Positions 26,231 through 36,600 of a stretch of 64,000 nucleotides of DNA are shown piece by piece. The notes below the pieces were generated by a model. It was not told the DNA's origin, did not search any database, and worked only from the letters and a program-made list of their open reading frames with translations. Source of the stretch: Flavobacteriaceae bacterium EG-1 (lineage in GTDB: Bacteria > Bacteroidota > Bacteroidia > Flavobacteriales > Flavobacteriaceae); assembly GCF_009649685.1 (NCBI RefSeq), contig NZ_WJPK01000002.1:722202-786201 (forward strand), read 5' to 3'. The translations under genes were made by a program, and so were the position numbers. The number at the start of each line of letters is the position of its first letter. Positions within the stretch are counted from its first letter, which is position 1.

Positions 26231-26339
26231 CCTATCTCAATATATTATAACCATAATAATTGTAACAATTTCTTAAATAATACTACAGATAATATAAACT
26301 CTTAGTATATTGATAATCATTAACTAAACACATTTTATT

Positions 26340-27278
26340 ATGGGAGGTTTTATTTGGATTCCAATTTTATTCTTAATTGTTGTCGCGTTTATATCAACTG
26401 TATTCATTGTAAAACAACAAACTGCAGTTATCATAGAAACTTTTGGCCGGTTTACAAGTGTCCGAAATTCGGGCATACAATTTAAAATACCATTCGTTCA
26501 GCGTATTGCAGCTCGTATTGGATTAAAAATTCAACAACTAGATGTTATCATCGAAACTAAAACCTTAGATGATGTATTTGTCAAATTAAAAGTATCTGTG
26601 CAGTATGTAGTTATTAAAGAAAAAGTTTATGAAGCCTTTTATAAACTTGAGTACCCGCATGATCAAATTACTTCTTATGTATTTGATGTGGTACGAGCAG
26701 AAGTGCCAAAAATGAAGCTTGATGATGTTTTTGTCAAAAAAGATGATATTGCAATTGCAGTAAAAGCAGAGCTACAAGATGCGATGTTAGACTATGGATA
26801 CGACATTATTAAAACGTTAGTAACTGACATAGATCCAGATGCTCAAGTAAAAGAAGCTATGAATAGAATAAACGCTTCTGAGCGAGAAAAGATTGCGGCA
26901 CAATTTGAAGGGGACGCAGCACGTATTTTAATTGTAGAAAAAGCCAAGGCTGAGGCTGAAAGTAAAAGGCTTCAAGGACAAGGAATAGCCGATCAAAGAA
27001 GAGAAATTGCACGAGGACTGGAAGAATCTGTTGAAGTCTTGAATAAAGTAGGTATTAATTCTCAGGAGGCATCTGCCCTAATAGTGGTAACTCAACATTA
27101 TGACACGCTACAATCTATAGGTGAAGAAACAAATACAAATTTAATTCTACTACCCAATTCACCACAGGCCGGAAGCGATATGTTAAATAATATGGTTGCC
27201 TCTTTTACTGCAAGTAATATGATAGGAGAATCAATGAAAAAGACGAACAAACCAAAAAAGGATTCTAATAATTCCTAA
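26340..27278 (+). CDS. SPFH/Band 7 (stomatin-like) membrane protein
   Basis: The 312-residue protein has one N-terminal membrane segment (about residues 3-24, IWIPILFLIVVAFISTVFIV). The SPFH domain runs from about residue 26 to 210 (TAVIIETFGRFTSVRNSGIQFKIPF; TKTLDDVFVKLKVSVQYVV). A coiled coil follows (AAQFEGDAARILIVEKAKAEAESKRLQGQGIADQRREIARG), and then a short polar tail. Such proteins form ring-like membrane scaffolds. The sequence looks like the stomatin/YbbK-type group, not HflK/HflC. No adjacent NfeD-type partner was found, and it lies between gltX and the terminator at 27284. Confidence 0.9.
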   Translation: MGGFIWIPILFLIVVAFISTVFIVKQQTAVIIETFGRFTSVRNSGIQFKIPFVQRIAARIGLKIQQLDVIIETKTLDDVFVKLKVSVQYVVIKEKVYEAFYKLEYPHDQITSYVFDVVRAEVPKMKLDDVFVKKDDIAIAVKAELQDAMLDYGYDIIKTLVTDIDPDAQVKEAMNRINASEREKIAAQFEGDAARILIVEKAKAEAESKRLQGQGIADQRREIARGLEESVEVLNKVGINSQEASALIVVTQHYDTLQSIGEETNTNLILLPNSPQAGSDMLNNMVASFTASNMIGESMKKTNKPKKDSNNS

Positions 27279-27283
27279 TGTAA

Positions 27284-27327
27284 ATAAGCGAGTTTCAAAA
27301 GGTTTAGTTCCTTGGAAACTCGCTTAT
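27284..27327. terminator. Hairpin between convergent SPFH and glnS genes
   Basis: ATAAGCGAGTTTC pairs with GAAACTCGCTTAT around an 18-base loop. It lies 5 bp after the SPFH stop and 47 bp from the glnS stop, so it probably ends transcription from both sides. No strong T-run follows on either side. Confidence 0.6.
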
Positions 27328-27374
27328 ATTCAATACCTTGAAAAAATATTCCTATTGGTTTATTTTGTTCTACT

Positions 27375-29060
27375 CTATTTTTTTTGCTCAATTTTAGCCC
27401 AAGAATCACGTAATCCAACGGTACGGTTGAATACAAGTTTTTCATTAGTTGATTCCTTATCTACACAAAAATAACCTAATCTCTGAAATTGAACACGATG
27501 CAGGGGTTTAGCATCTTTTAAACTAGGTTCTAAATAGCCTGTTATCGATTCTAATGACTCAGGGTTCACGAAATCCATAAAATCCTTGTCTTTATGAGTA
27601 TCTGGACTTTCATCGGTAAATAAACGATCGTAGAGCCTTACTTCAGCTTCTATTGCGTGCTTTGTTGACACCCAATGTAATGTTCCTTTTACTTTTCGAA
27701 GGCTTTCCGCTGTACCACTGCCACTTTTACTCTTTTTATCATAGGTACATTGAACTTCAATAACATTACCATGCTCATCTTTAGTGCAACTCTCAGCTTT
27801 AATGATGTATCCGTTTTTTAATCGAACCTCTTTACCTAATTTTAAACGAAAGAATTTCTTATTGGCCACTTCCCTAAAATCTGCCTTTTCTATAAATAGT
27901 TCTCTTGAAAATGGTACTTCCCTATAACCCGCTAAATTATCTTCTGGATTATTCTCAGCTGACAACCATTCTACTTCACCTTCAGGATAATTTATAATTA
28001 CAATCTTTAAAGGGTCTAAAACCGCCATAACCCTTGGAGCAACTTTGTTTAAATGTTCTCGAACATGAAATTCTAACAACGAAACATCAATTAAATTATC
28101 CCGCTTTGCGATACCTATGGTATCTGCAAAATTACGGATAGACTCTGGGGTATATCCTCTTCTTCTTAAACCAGAAATCGTAGGCATACGTGGATCATCC
28201 CATCCATTTACTACTCCTTCTTCAACCAATTTTAATAACTTTCTTTTGCTAACTACAGTATGACTTAAATTTCTTCTAGCAAATTCACGTTGCTTTGGTC
28301 GAACTTTATTTTTATCTATAATCTGATCTAAGAACCAATTATACAATTCTCGATGTGGTAGAAACTCCAATGTACATAACGAGTGTGATACCTGCTCTAT
28401 ATAATCGCTCTCACCATGCGTCCAATCGTACATTGGATAAATACACCAATCGGTATTCGTTCGGTGATGTGCGCTATGTAAAACACGATATATAATAGGA
28501 TCACGCATCAACATGTTTGTTGATGCCATGTCTATTTTAGCACGAAGTACATGTTCACCTTCCTGAAACTTTCCATCTTTCATTGCCTGAAATAATTCCA
28601 AATTTTCATCAACAGTACGATTTCGATATGGACCATTAATTCCTGGTTCCGTAGGAGTACCTTTTTGTATAGCCATTTCCTCGGAACTTTGACTATCAAC
28701 ATAAGCCTTGTTTGCCTTTATTAAATCAACAGCCCAATCAAAAAGTTGTTGAAAGTAATCCGATGAATACCGCTCGGTATCCCAATTATACCCAAGCCAA
28801 TGAACATCGCGCTTTATAGCGTCTACATATTCTTGTTCTTCTTTCGCAGGGTTGGTATCATCAAAACGCAAATTAACGGGCGCATTATACTTTTCACCTA
28901 AACCAAAGTTTAAACAAATTGAACTTGCATGGCCAATATGTAAATAGCCATTTGGTTCTGGTGGAAATCGAAAGCGTAAGGCATTCTTTGAAAAGCCATT
29001 TTTTAAATCCTCTTCAATGATATGTTCTATAAAATTCAATGCCTTTGGACTATCACTCAT
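27375..29060 (-). CDS. glnS: Glutamine--tRNA ligase
   Basis: The enzyme charges tRNA-Gln directly. I start at the ATG at 29060 (MSDSPKALNFIEHIIEEDL), giving 561 residues. The open frame extends 36 codons further upstream, but that part is Tyr/His/Phe-rich and not family-like, and a -7 box lies within it. Motifs are RFPPEPNGYLHIGHASS, RFDDTNPAKE, the domain sequence TDWCIYPMYDWTHGESDYIEQVSHSLCTLEF and the KMSKS-type VVSKRKLLKLVEEG. Ligand residues for the anticodon-binding domain follow. It is convergent with the SPFH gene. Having both gltX and glnS is normal for Flavobacteria. Confidence 0.97.
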   Translation of the reverse strand: MSDSPKALNFIEHIIEEDLKNGFSKNALRFRFPPEPNGYLHIGHASSICLNFGLGEKYNAPVNLRFDDTNPAKEEQEYVDAIKRDVHWLGYNWDTERYSSDYFQQLFDWAVDLIKANKAYVDSQSSEEMAIQKGTPTEPGINGPYRNRTVDENLELFQAMKDGKFQEGEHVLRAKIDMASTNMLMRDPIIYRVLHSAHHRTNTDWCIYPMYDWTHGESDYIEQVSHSLCTLEFLPHRELYNWFLDQIIDKNKVRPKQREFARRNLSHTVVSKRKLLKLVEEGVVNGWDDPRMPTISGLRRRGYTPESIRNFADTIGIAKRDNLIDVSLLEFHVREHLNKVAPRVMAVLDPLKIVIINYPEGEVEWLSAENNPEDNLAGYREVPFSRELFIEKADFREVANKKFFRLKLGKEVRLKNGYIIKAESCTKDEHGNVIEVQCTYDKKSKSGSGTAESLRKVKGTLHWVSTKHAIEAEVRLYDRLFTDESPDTHKDKDFMDFVNPESLESITGYLEPSLKDAKPLHRVQFQRLGYFCVDKESTNEKLVFNRTVGLRDSWAKIEQKK

Positions 29061-29079
29061 AGCAGATTTTTTGAAACTA

Positions 29080-29087
29080 CAAAGGTA
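29080..29087 (-). promoter_or_regulatory. -7 box of glnS
   Basis: The minus strand reads TACCTTTG, an exact consensus match, 19 bp before the glnS ATG. It also argues against the longer start. No TTG at proper -33 spacing. Confidence 0.55.
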
Positions 29088-29321
29088 GCTAAAATGCAAG
29101 TATATGTAGGAATAAAAGTGCCAAGCATACAAATTTCTCTGTTTCACAACGTTTTTAGGGTACGCCACAACATTAACTTCTTAAGCCTATAATTATATAA
29201 CATATTTGTTGTTGAATACTAGGGCTAGAGAATAATTAATTCTCATAAATAAAAAAACACAAAGTTATTTCAACGAACCCAATCGCAGATTTAACTGGTA
29301 GTATTTAAACTACAACTACTT

Positions 29322-31580
29322 ATGAAACCAAATAAAAATTACAGCCTTCGAATTGTTTTGATTGCTTTTATGCTCTTAGGATCATTTCAAGTATCTGCAC
29401 AGTTAATTGCAAACCTAGAAGTACTTCCTGCAGACAATCCGGATACAGGTGGCTCAGCATGGAACAAAATTTGTGCCGGAAACAATGGAAATTTTAATCA
29501 ATACTTTGCTTGGGCAGCGTTTGATGGCGCATCAAATGCTGGTAACGAATGGATATTAGAACTCTCTGATCCAAATGGTGATTTTACCAACCCTATTGAA
29601 TTAGCAAAAGAAACTAGTGATGCCGTAGTTAAATCTCCGGGACGTGGATTTGAATTTTCTATACCAACAGATACACGAGGTGCTGGTTATAAACTTAGAG
29701 TTCGAAGCACTGACCCAGTTGCTTCTGCAGAAAGTACTATAGGATACAGTATGTATTATATGGATTATGTTTCTAACCTTACCATAACACACGATGGTAG
29801 TACATCTCCGCAAGCTACCATAATTAGTACAGATCCTATTACACTCTCTGTGGTAAATTTACCAAATGCAAATACCTATCAGTATCAATGGTATAAAGAC
29901 CTTACTTTATTAGTAGGTGAAACGGGTCCATCTTTAAATGTTACTGAAGGCGGAATGTATTTTGCACAAATAGATTATGGAGAGTGCTCTGATAATGGAA
30001 CAACACAATCTAACATGCCCGACGTTTGTATTGGTGCAGTAGGTGGAAGCACAAGCATAAACCCTCCTAGCAAAACTGCATTGTGTTCTAGTGATACTGA
30101 AGTATTAACGGTAACTACTTCTTTCGGTTCACCAAGTTATCAATGGTTAAAAGATGGTACAGAAATTCCTGGGGCTACTTCTGCAACTTATACTGTAGAT
30201 GGTTCTAGTCCGTCATTTGAAGGAGATTATCAAGTAAGTGTTTCTGAAAGTGGTAACTGCCCAGAAGTTTCAGCAGCTATTACATTTACAAATTCAGATA
30301 ATTTTACAATCACATTAACAAATGACACTAGTCTTGTATTACTTCCAAGTGAGACTGAAACCTTAAGCGTCACTACTAATGCTACTACACCAACTTTTCA
30401 ATGGTACAGAAATGGCACCTCAATACCTGGAGCAACAAATATTTCATATGATGCTACACAAGAAGGCACCTATTATGTTGAAGTAACACAACCAGCTGGG
30501 TCTTGTCCTAATCCTACAACTATAAACTCGGATAGTACTGAAGTTGTTTCACCTTCTTCTTTCGAACTAATCATTGATTATGGTACAAATTATACCGCTT
30601 GTATTGACACAAGTACAGCGCTAGATGTTGCCACAATAAATGCTGTTCTTTCTGATGGTAGTACTATCGATGTTACTTCTGATGTATCCTCTAGTTTTTC
30701 TTATCAATGGCAACTAAATGGAACAAACGTAAGTAGTGCAACTAATACAAGCATTTATCTTACAGATGTAGCTGAAAATGGTAGCTATACCGTCGATGGA
30801 ACTTTAAACACTTTTAATGCAACTTCTAATAGTCTAACAGTACAGTTATTAACAAACGAGACGCTCTCTATTTCAAGCACTAGTACTATTTATTGTAGTG
30901 CCTCTGACGTAGTGACCATAAGCACAACAACAGATTTAACAGGAGAGTCATATCAGTGGCAACTAGATGGAGCTTCTATTAATACATCGGATTCGACACT
31001 TAGTGTTACACAACCCGGAACGTACCGTTTAGTAATAGATAAAAATGGATGTGATTTAATTTCAAATGAAATAGCAATTACTCCTTTAGACCCTAATCTT
31101 ATAACCTTGGATCCTGATGGCACCATAGTTTTTCCGGAAGGAACGACAAGAACTATTAGTGCAAGTGGAGGAACCGCTTATCGTTGGTACGATATAAACA
31201 ATGTAGAATTAAGTAATACTAGCTCGGTTGATATTGATGTAGAGGGAGATTATATTTTAGTTGCCAATATTGATAACTGCGAAATTACGCGTCAATTCAC
31301 TGCGGAATATCTCGACACCTTTAAGGTTCCAAACGTTATCACTCCTAACGGCGATGGATTTAATGATCAATGGATATTACCAAATTCATATTCAAATAAA
31401 ACAGATGTCTCTGTAATAATATATAGAGAAAACGGTGAAGAAATTTTAAACGTACAAGATTACAAAAATGATTGGCCTACATCGGCAGTTGCATTCCCTG
31501 CCCAAAACATGGTTTTCTACTATGTTATAAAAAATGCATCAGAAACATTAAAACAAGGTACCATTACAGTCATACGCTAA
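29322..31580 (+). CDS. sprC: Secreted Ig-like-repeat protein with type B T9SS C-terminal domain (SprC-like)
   Basis: The 752-residue protein has a signal peptide (MKPNKNYSLRIVLIAFMLLGSFQVSAQ). Several immunoglobulin-like repeats follow, with the recurring pattern YQW.K(D/N)GT.I.GAT.. (for example YQWLKDGTEIPGATSATY, FQWYRNGTSIPGATNISY, YQWQLDGASINTSDSTL). The C-terminus is a gliding-motility-associated (CHU_C/type B) sorting domain from about residue 665: VPNVITPNGDGFNDQWILP through the end NASETLKQGTITVIR. This predicts secretion through the T9SS and attachment at the surface. It is the first gene of the operon, 6 bp before a PorP-type gene. The name sprC is from position in the sprC-D-B-F order, not proven orthology. 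Confidence 0.85.
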   Translation: MKPNKNYSLRIVLIAFMLLGSFQVSAQLIANLEVLPADNPDTGGSAWNKICAGNNGNFNQYFAWAAFDGASNAGNEWILELSDPNGDFTNPIELAKETSDAVVKSPGRGFEFSIPTDTRGAGYKLRVRSTDPVASAESTIGYSMYYMDYVSNLTITHDGSTSPQATIISTDPITLSVVNLPNANTYQYQWYKDLTLLVGETGPSLNVTEGGMYFAQIDYGECSDNGTTQSNMPDVCIGAVGGSTSINPPSKTALCSSDTEVLTVTTSFGSPSYQWLKDGTEIPGATSATYTVDGSSPSFEGDYQVSVSESGNCPEVSAAITFTNSDNFTITLTNDTSLVLLPSETETLSVTTNATTPTFQWYRNGTSIPGATNISYDATQEGTYYVEVTQPAGSCPNPTTINSDSTEVVSPSSFELIIDYGTNYTACIDTSTALDVATINAVLSDGSTIDVTSDVSSSFSYQWQLNGTNVSSATNTSIYLTDVAENGSYTVDGTLNTFNATSNSLTVQLLTNETLSISSTSTIYCSASDVVTISTTTDLTGESYQWQLDGASINTSDSTLSVTQPGTYRLVIDKNGCDLISNEIAITPLDPNLITLDPDGTIVFPEGTTRTISASGGTAYRWYDINNVELSNTSSVDIDVEGDYILVANIDNCEITRQFTAEYLDTFKVPNVITPNGDGFNDQWILPNSYSNKTDVSVIIYRENGEEILNVQDYKNDWPTSAVAFPAQNMVFYYVIKNASETLKQGTITVIR

Positions 31581-31586
31581 CCTATC

Positions 31587-33668
31587 ATGAAACAAGCAAA
31601 ATATTTACTTTTACTATTAATGACGACCTTGGTGTTTACGAATGTAAACGCTCAAGAAGATGAACCACTATTACCATATAAAGTGGCGCCTCAAAATCTA
31701 TTAAAATTCAATAGATTCCTAATAAACCCTACGTTTTCAACAGTTCAGGAGGACAAATCATATATCAATTTCTTTCACAGAAACCAATCAGTACAATTTA
31801 ACAATAATGACCAAACTTATTTTGTTAGTTATAGTGGTAGAGTTGGTGATAGAAATGGACTAGGATTAAGTTTGTACAGCCAAAAAAAGGGTCTTGTTTC
31901 TAATATAGGTGTCCTAGCTAATTATGCCTATGGGCTGAAATTGAGTGATAAAAGTAATTTCACTTTTGGTGCTAACCTTGCGTATTACAATACTGGTTAT
32001 AATCAAAATTCAGCTAACCCAATTGATTTAAGTGACCCATTATTATATGGGGCAGACGATAGCAATGTTCTTTCGTTTCAACCTGGATTCAATCTATCAT
32101 ATGGTCGATTCGATTTTGGTGCATTTGCAGAAAATCTACTTGACTATAATTTAAAAACAAGTAAACAATTAACCGACTTTACTGATAAAACATATTCAGC
32201 CCATTTACAATATACACATCCATTTTCAAACAATACAGGCATAATGCAGGGAGCACGATTAATGCCTTTGGCAAGGGTTCGTCTAAATGCTCAGAATGGA
32301 CAAACTACGGCAACCGAACAAGAATTAACCTATGGTGGTGGAATGATATTAGATCTACCAAAATTAGGATGGTTACAAGGCGGCTATGACAGCTTCTATG
32401 GTGCGTCTGCTGGTGCTGGATTTAATTTAAACAAACGTCTTTCGTTAGGATATAATATGGAAAAAGGGTTTGGAACTGATTTCAATAATCTTGGTGTTAC
32501 ACATGAAATATCATTTGCCTACTCATTTACTCCAAACTTAACAGAAGATCGTGTAATGCTTGAGGATAATGAAGATGAACTGGTTGAAGAAGAATTAGCT
32601 ACAGACGACTTAGCTACCAATGAGGAAATCGAAAAACTTAAAAAGAAACTTGCCGAAAACGATGAGATTATCGCGGAACTAATGTTTAGACAAGATTCAT
32701 TAGAAGCAAATCGTCAAAAAGATTTAGAAAGACGATTTAACATGGTTATGAAAATGGTTCGCAATGAAACCAATGGAAATAGACCTGACCTTGAAAAAAG
32801 AGCTCAAGATATGTTTCTTACAGGTAATGACAATGCTAAAATTGCACAAAACAATTCAGGCAATGACGGCTATATACCAAACAGTACAAACACCACTCGA
32901 AACAACAACTCTGGACCTAATTACACAAATGATGTTACTCAAAAAAGAGATGCATTAAACACAACAAATAGTGTAGTTGGTCAAGATGGTAAAATAGTTA
33001 AAAGTAGAAAATTTAGAGACCTTGAGGGCGTAACTGATGGGTATTATGTTGTAGCAAATGTTTATAAAGGAGGACAATACATGGACAAGTTTATGAACAA
33101 TTTATCTAATAAAGGGCTTAATCCAGATTATATAGACAACCCTAATAATGGATTAAAATATGTTTATCTAGAAAGATATGACACATGGGAAGATGCTCTT
33201 GCCGCACATCAAAGCCAAATGAATGGTGAATATAGTGGTGACCTATGGATAATGAATGTTGATAATAAATATTCTAATGAAGCTTATGCAACCAATGTTG
33301 ACAAATTAGATGAAAAGGCAGACAAATATGGCAATGACGTATTACAACAAAACGTAATTGTGCAAGACAAATTATCTGGTGTTGAACCAGAAACACAATC
33401 ATATGATTTAGATGGTGTTGGTTCTGGCTACTACATTATAGCAAATGTCTTCTCTAGTCCTAAAAATGCAAAACGATTTGTAAAAATTCTTAATTCTTAC
33501 GGTTTAAGTGCTGGATACTTTATAAATCCAGAAAATAACTGGAGATATGTTTACCTAAAGAAGCACGAAACATGGAATAACGCATTGATATCGTACTATT
33601 CTAAAATAAATGATTCATATGACGATAAAATGTGGATTATGCGAGTTACCCCAAACTTAATAACCTAA
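31587..33668 (+). CDS. sprD: PorP/SprF-type outer-membrane protein with two SPOR-like modules (SprD-like)
   Basis: The 693-residue protein has a signal peptide ending at NVNAQ. A PorP/SprF-type beta-barrel covers about residues 30-320 (KFNRFLINPTFSTVQEDKSYINFFHRNQ; ending HEISFAYSFTPN). An acidic stretch and coiled coil follow at 325-390, then an Asn/Thr-rich linker. The C-terminus has two similar modules near 483-560 (DGYYVVANVYKGGQY ... LKYVYLERYDTWEDA ... DLWIMNV) and 618-690 (SGYYIIANVFSSPKN ... WRYVYLKKHETWNNA ... KMWIMRV), which look SPOR-like. PorP/SprF proteins help deliver type B cargo. The gene sits between its likely cargo gene and sprB, 6 and 16 bp from its neighbours. The name sprD is by operon position. 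Confidence 0.85.
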   Translation: MKQAKYLLLLLMTTLVFTNVNAQEDEPLLPYKVAPQNLLKFNRFLINPTFSTVQEDKSYINFFHRNQSVQFNNNDQTYFVSYSGRVGDRNGLGLSLYSQKKGLVSNIGVLANYAYGLKLSDKSNFTFGANLAYYNTGYNQNSANPIDLSDPLLYGADDSNVLSFQPGFNLSYGRFDFGAFAENLLDYNLKTSKQLTDFTDKTYSAHLQYTHPFSNNTGIMQGARLMPLARVRLNAQNGQTTATEQELTYGGGMILDLPKLGWLQGGYDSFYGASAGAGFNLNKRLSLGYNMEKGFGTDFNNLGVTHEISFAYSFTPNLTEDRVMLEDNEDELVEEELATDDLATNEEIEKLKKKLAENDEIIAELMFRQDSLEANRQKDLERRFNMVMKMVRNETNGNRPDLEKRAQDMFLTGNDNAKIAQNNSGNDGYIPNSTNTTRNNNSGPNYTNDVTQKRDALNTTNSVVGQDGKIVKSRKFRDLEGVTDGYYVVANVYKGGQYMDKFMNNLSNKGLNPDYIDNPNNGLKYVYLERYDTWEDALAAHQSQMNGEYSGDLWIMNVDNKYSNEAYATNVDKLDEKADKYGNDVLQQNVIVQDKLSGVEPETQSYDLDGVGSGYYIIANVFSSPKNAKRFVKILNSYGLSAGYFINPENNWRYVYLKKHETWNNALISYYSKINDSYDDKMWIMRVTPNLIT

Positions 33669-33684
33669 TAAGTTTTCCTACTAA

Positions 33685-36600
33685 ATGACCAAACTAAAAA
33701 CCAAAAACCTATTTATAGTTTTTTTGCTATTTCTGTCATGGGCAGGAATGGCTCAAGAGTACAATAACTTTGAAATTCGTTATCAAGACAATATCAAAGG
33801 AGATCTAACTTTCATTAGCAACAATATTGTTAATAGAGACAATGGTAATGGCCAGCGCCCCGAAAATGCTTACAACAATACTGGAAACTCGTCTACGTAC
33901 AATGATTGGCTTAACATGCAATACATTAATGTTGATGATGATGGAGGTAATAACTTTAGCTCAAGTAGTGCAACCTTTAATTTCCCAGACCCCACATGTA
34001 ACCTTGTTCGTTATGCAGGTTTGTATTGGTCGGCTACCTACCCTAGTCAACAAGCGGGACAAACTATAGGCACAAATAGACAAAACGACTTTAATCAAGT
34101 ACGCCTTAGAGTACCTGGTTCTGCCAGTTATACAAACATTACAGCAGATGAAATTCTGTATGATGGTTTTACAAGCGGAGATGCTTCCGTTAGGTTAAAC
34201 AGTCCATATGCATGTTATGCAGATATAACCTCCATAATATCAGGATTGGCAAATCCTACCGGGGAATATACCGTAGCAAATATTAGGTCTGTAGTAGGTT
34301 CTTTGTCACCGGGTGGTGGTGCAGCTGGAGGGTGGACCTTAGTAGTAGTGTATGAAAACCCTAATCTTAGTGGTAAATTAATTACAACTTTTGATGGTTT
34401 TGCAAGAGTAAGAACTGAAAACCCAATTGTTAATATCAATTATAGTGGATTCAATACTATTCCTGTTGGTCCAGTTCGTGCAAACATAGGAGTAGCTGCA
34501 TTAGAAGGTGATAATAGAATTACTGGAGACAGAATGCGAATTCGGGAAACAGCGGCGGATCCATATACTCAAATTAGTAATGGAGCCAACCCAGGAAACA
34601 ACTTTTTCAATAGTAATATTACGCTTAACGGGGCTGTCACTACAAACAGAAACCCGAATAGTGTAAATACTTTAGGGTACGACACAGATATTCTTGTACT
34701 AAACAATCCGGCCAATTCAGTTATTGATAACAATGCCAGCCAGGCAACTTTTCAATTTAGAAGTACTGGTGATCAATATTATCCCTTTTTTAATTCTTTT
34801 AATGTTGAAATCATTGAGCCTGATATCGTTTTAGAAAAACGAGTAGAAGATATTGCTGGAAATGACATAACAGGATTAGGAGTTGGATTAGGACAAATTC
34901 TAGATTATGTCTTAACATTTGAAAATATTGGTAACGATGATGCCGAAAATTATATAATTCGAGATGTTCTACCCGTCAATGTAACATTAGATGAACTAAA
35001 CATTATTATGCCTACTGGTGTAACCTATGTCTACACACCTGCAGATAGAACTATAACTTTCTCAATACCCGACAACATTGTTGAAGAAGGTGATACTTCT
35101 CGTTCAATACGTATGCGAGTTCAAGTTGCCGAAAACTGTTTTGATTTTATTGATGCTTGTTCAGATTTAATACAAAACTTGGCATATTCAACCTATCAAG
35201 GAGAAATTAACAATAATGTAATTTCCGATGACCCAAGTGTAACTGATTTTAACTCTTGTGGTTTTATTGTACCAGGAGCAACCAACTTCTTATTAGATGA
35301 TTTGTCTGATTGTAACTTTAGAAGAACGGTTCAACTGTGTGGCGATAGTATTGTATTAGATGCTGGAGACAATTTTGATGACTATGTTTGGGTTAGCGAT
35401 GACAATAACAATGGTATTTTTGATGCTTCGGATACGGTATTAAATGATGGTAACCCTGATGGTGATGAAAGCACCTTGGTTATTAGTGCAACCGGCACAT
35501 ACATCGTAGACAAAATTGTTGCAGATCCTTGTAAGGGATTTAAAGAAATATTTGATGTAGAGCTTTTTGGTTCTACACAATCCAATCCAATTGTAGAATG
35601 GTTTAATACTACAAACTCTGATGCTGATCCTACTAACGATGTTCAAGGACAAATTGTTACCTGTAGTGTTGATGGTGATTTGTTACCTGAAATATTTTTA
35701 TGTGGCACCACCGATTCTCAGCTAATTAATATTAATATTAGTGATGCACAACGAATAGATTGGGAACGTTTGGATGAAGGCAGTTGTTCTGCAGCTCCAG
35801 GAGGTTGTGCCAATAAGAATCAAACTTGTGATTGGGACCTTGTTACATCAGGTAGTGACTTTGATGTAAATACCGCTGGAAAATACAGATTAGTCATTAA
35901 TTATCAGAACGGTTGTTTTAGCCGTTTTTACTTTGATGTTTATCAGAATAATTTAAACATTGAATACAATAATAATGACATCATTTGTACTACTGATGGT
36001 AATATAACTATTACTAATTTAGGAACAAACTACGGTTACCAATTAGTGGATATAACCAATAACAGTATTGTGATTCCGTTTAGCTCAAATAATGGCCCTA
36101 GCTTCGATTTTGGAACAGGTGAAAGTGGTTCGTATAGAGTAGATGTAATACAATTAGATGGTTCCGGCAACCCAATAGATGGGGCCTGTATTTTTAGTAC
36201 TCCAGAAATCGGGATAATCGAACGAGATTTTCAAGTAGAAATTGAAACCACTCCTGCAAACTGTAATGACCAAGGCACTATTAAAATTGACGTTTTAAAT
36301 GTAGAACCTAATTATTCTTATACGCTTAAACTTGCTGATGGAACATTAGTTGATGATGAAACTGCTCAACCAGATAACACTTATACTTTTAATGTAAATG
36401 CTGGGGATTATATTGTCGAAGTAGCAACAGACGAAGGTTGTTTTGACACACAGAATATTACAGTTGACCGTACTCCGGATCCAACTTTAACTGCAGTTAC
36501 GACTTCAAATATTGGTTGTACTGCTGGCACAATAAATTTAACTATAACAGGAGGAGTTGGTAACCCTGATTTCAATTACGCCATTTGGAGTAAGGACGGC

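Noticed and set aside
29061-29168. N-terminal extension of glnS by 36 codons
   Set aside because: Its composition is Tyr/His/Phe-rich and the glnS -7 box lies inside it. The family start is at 29060.
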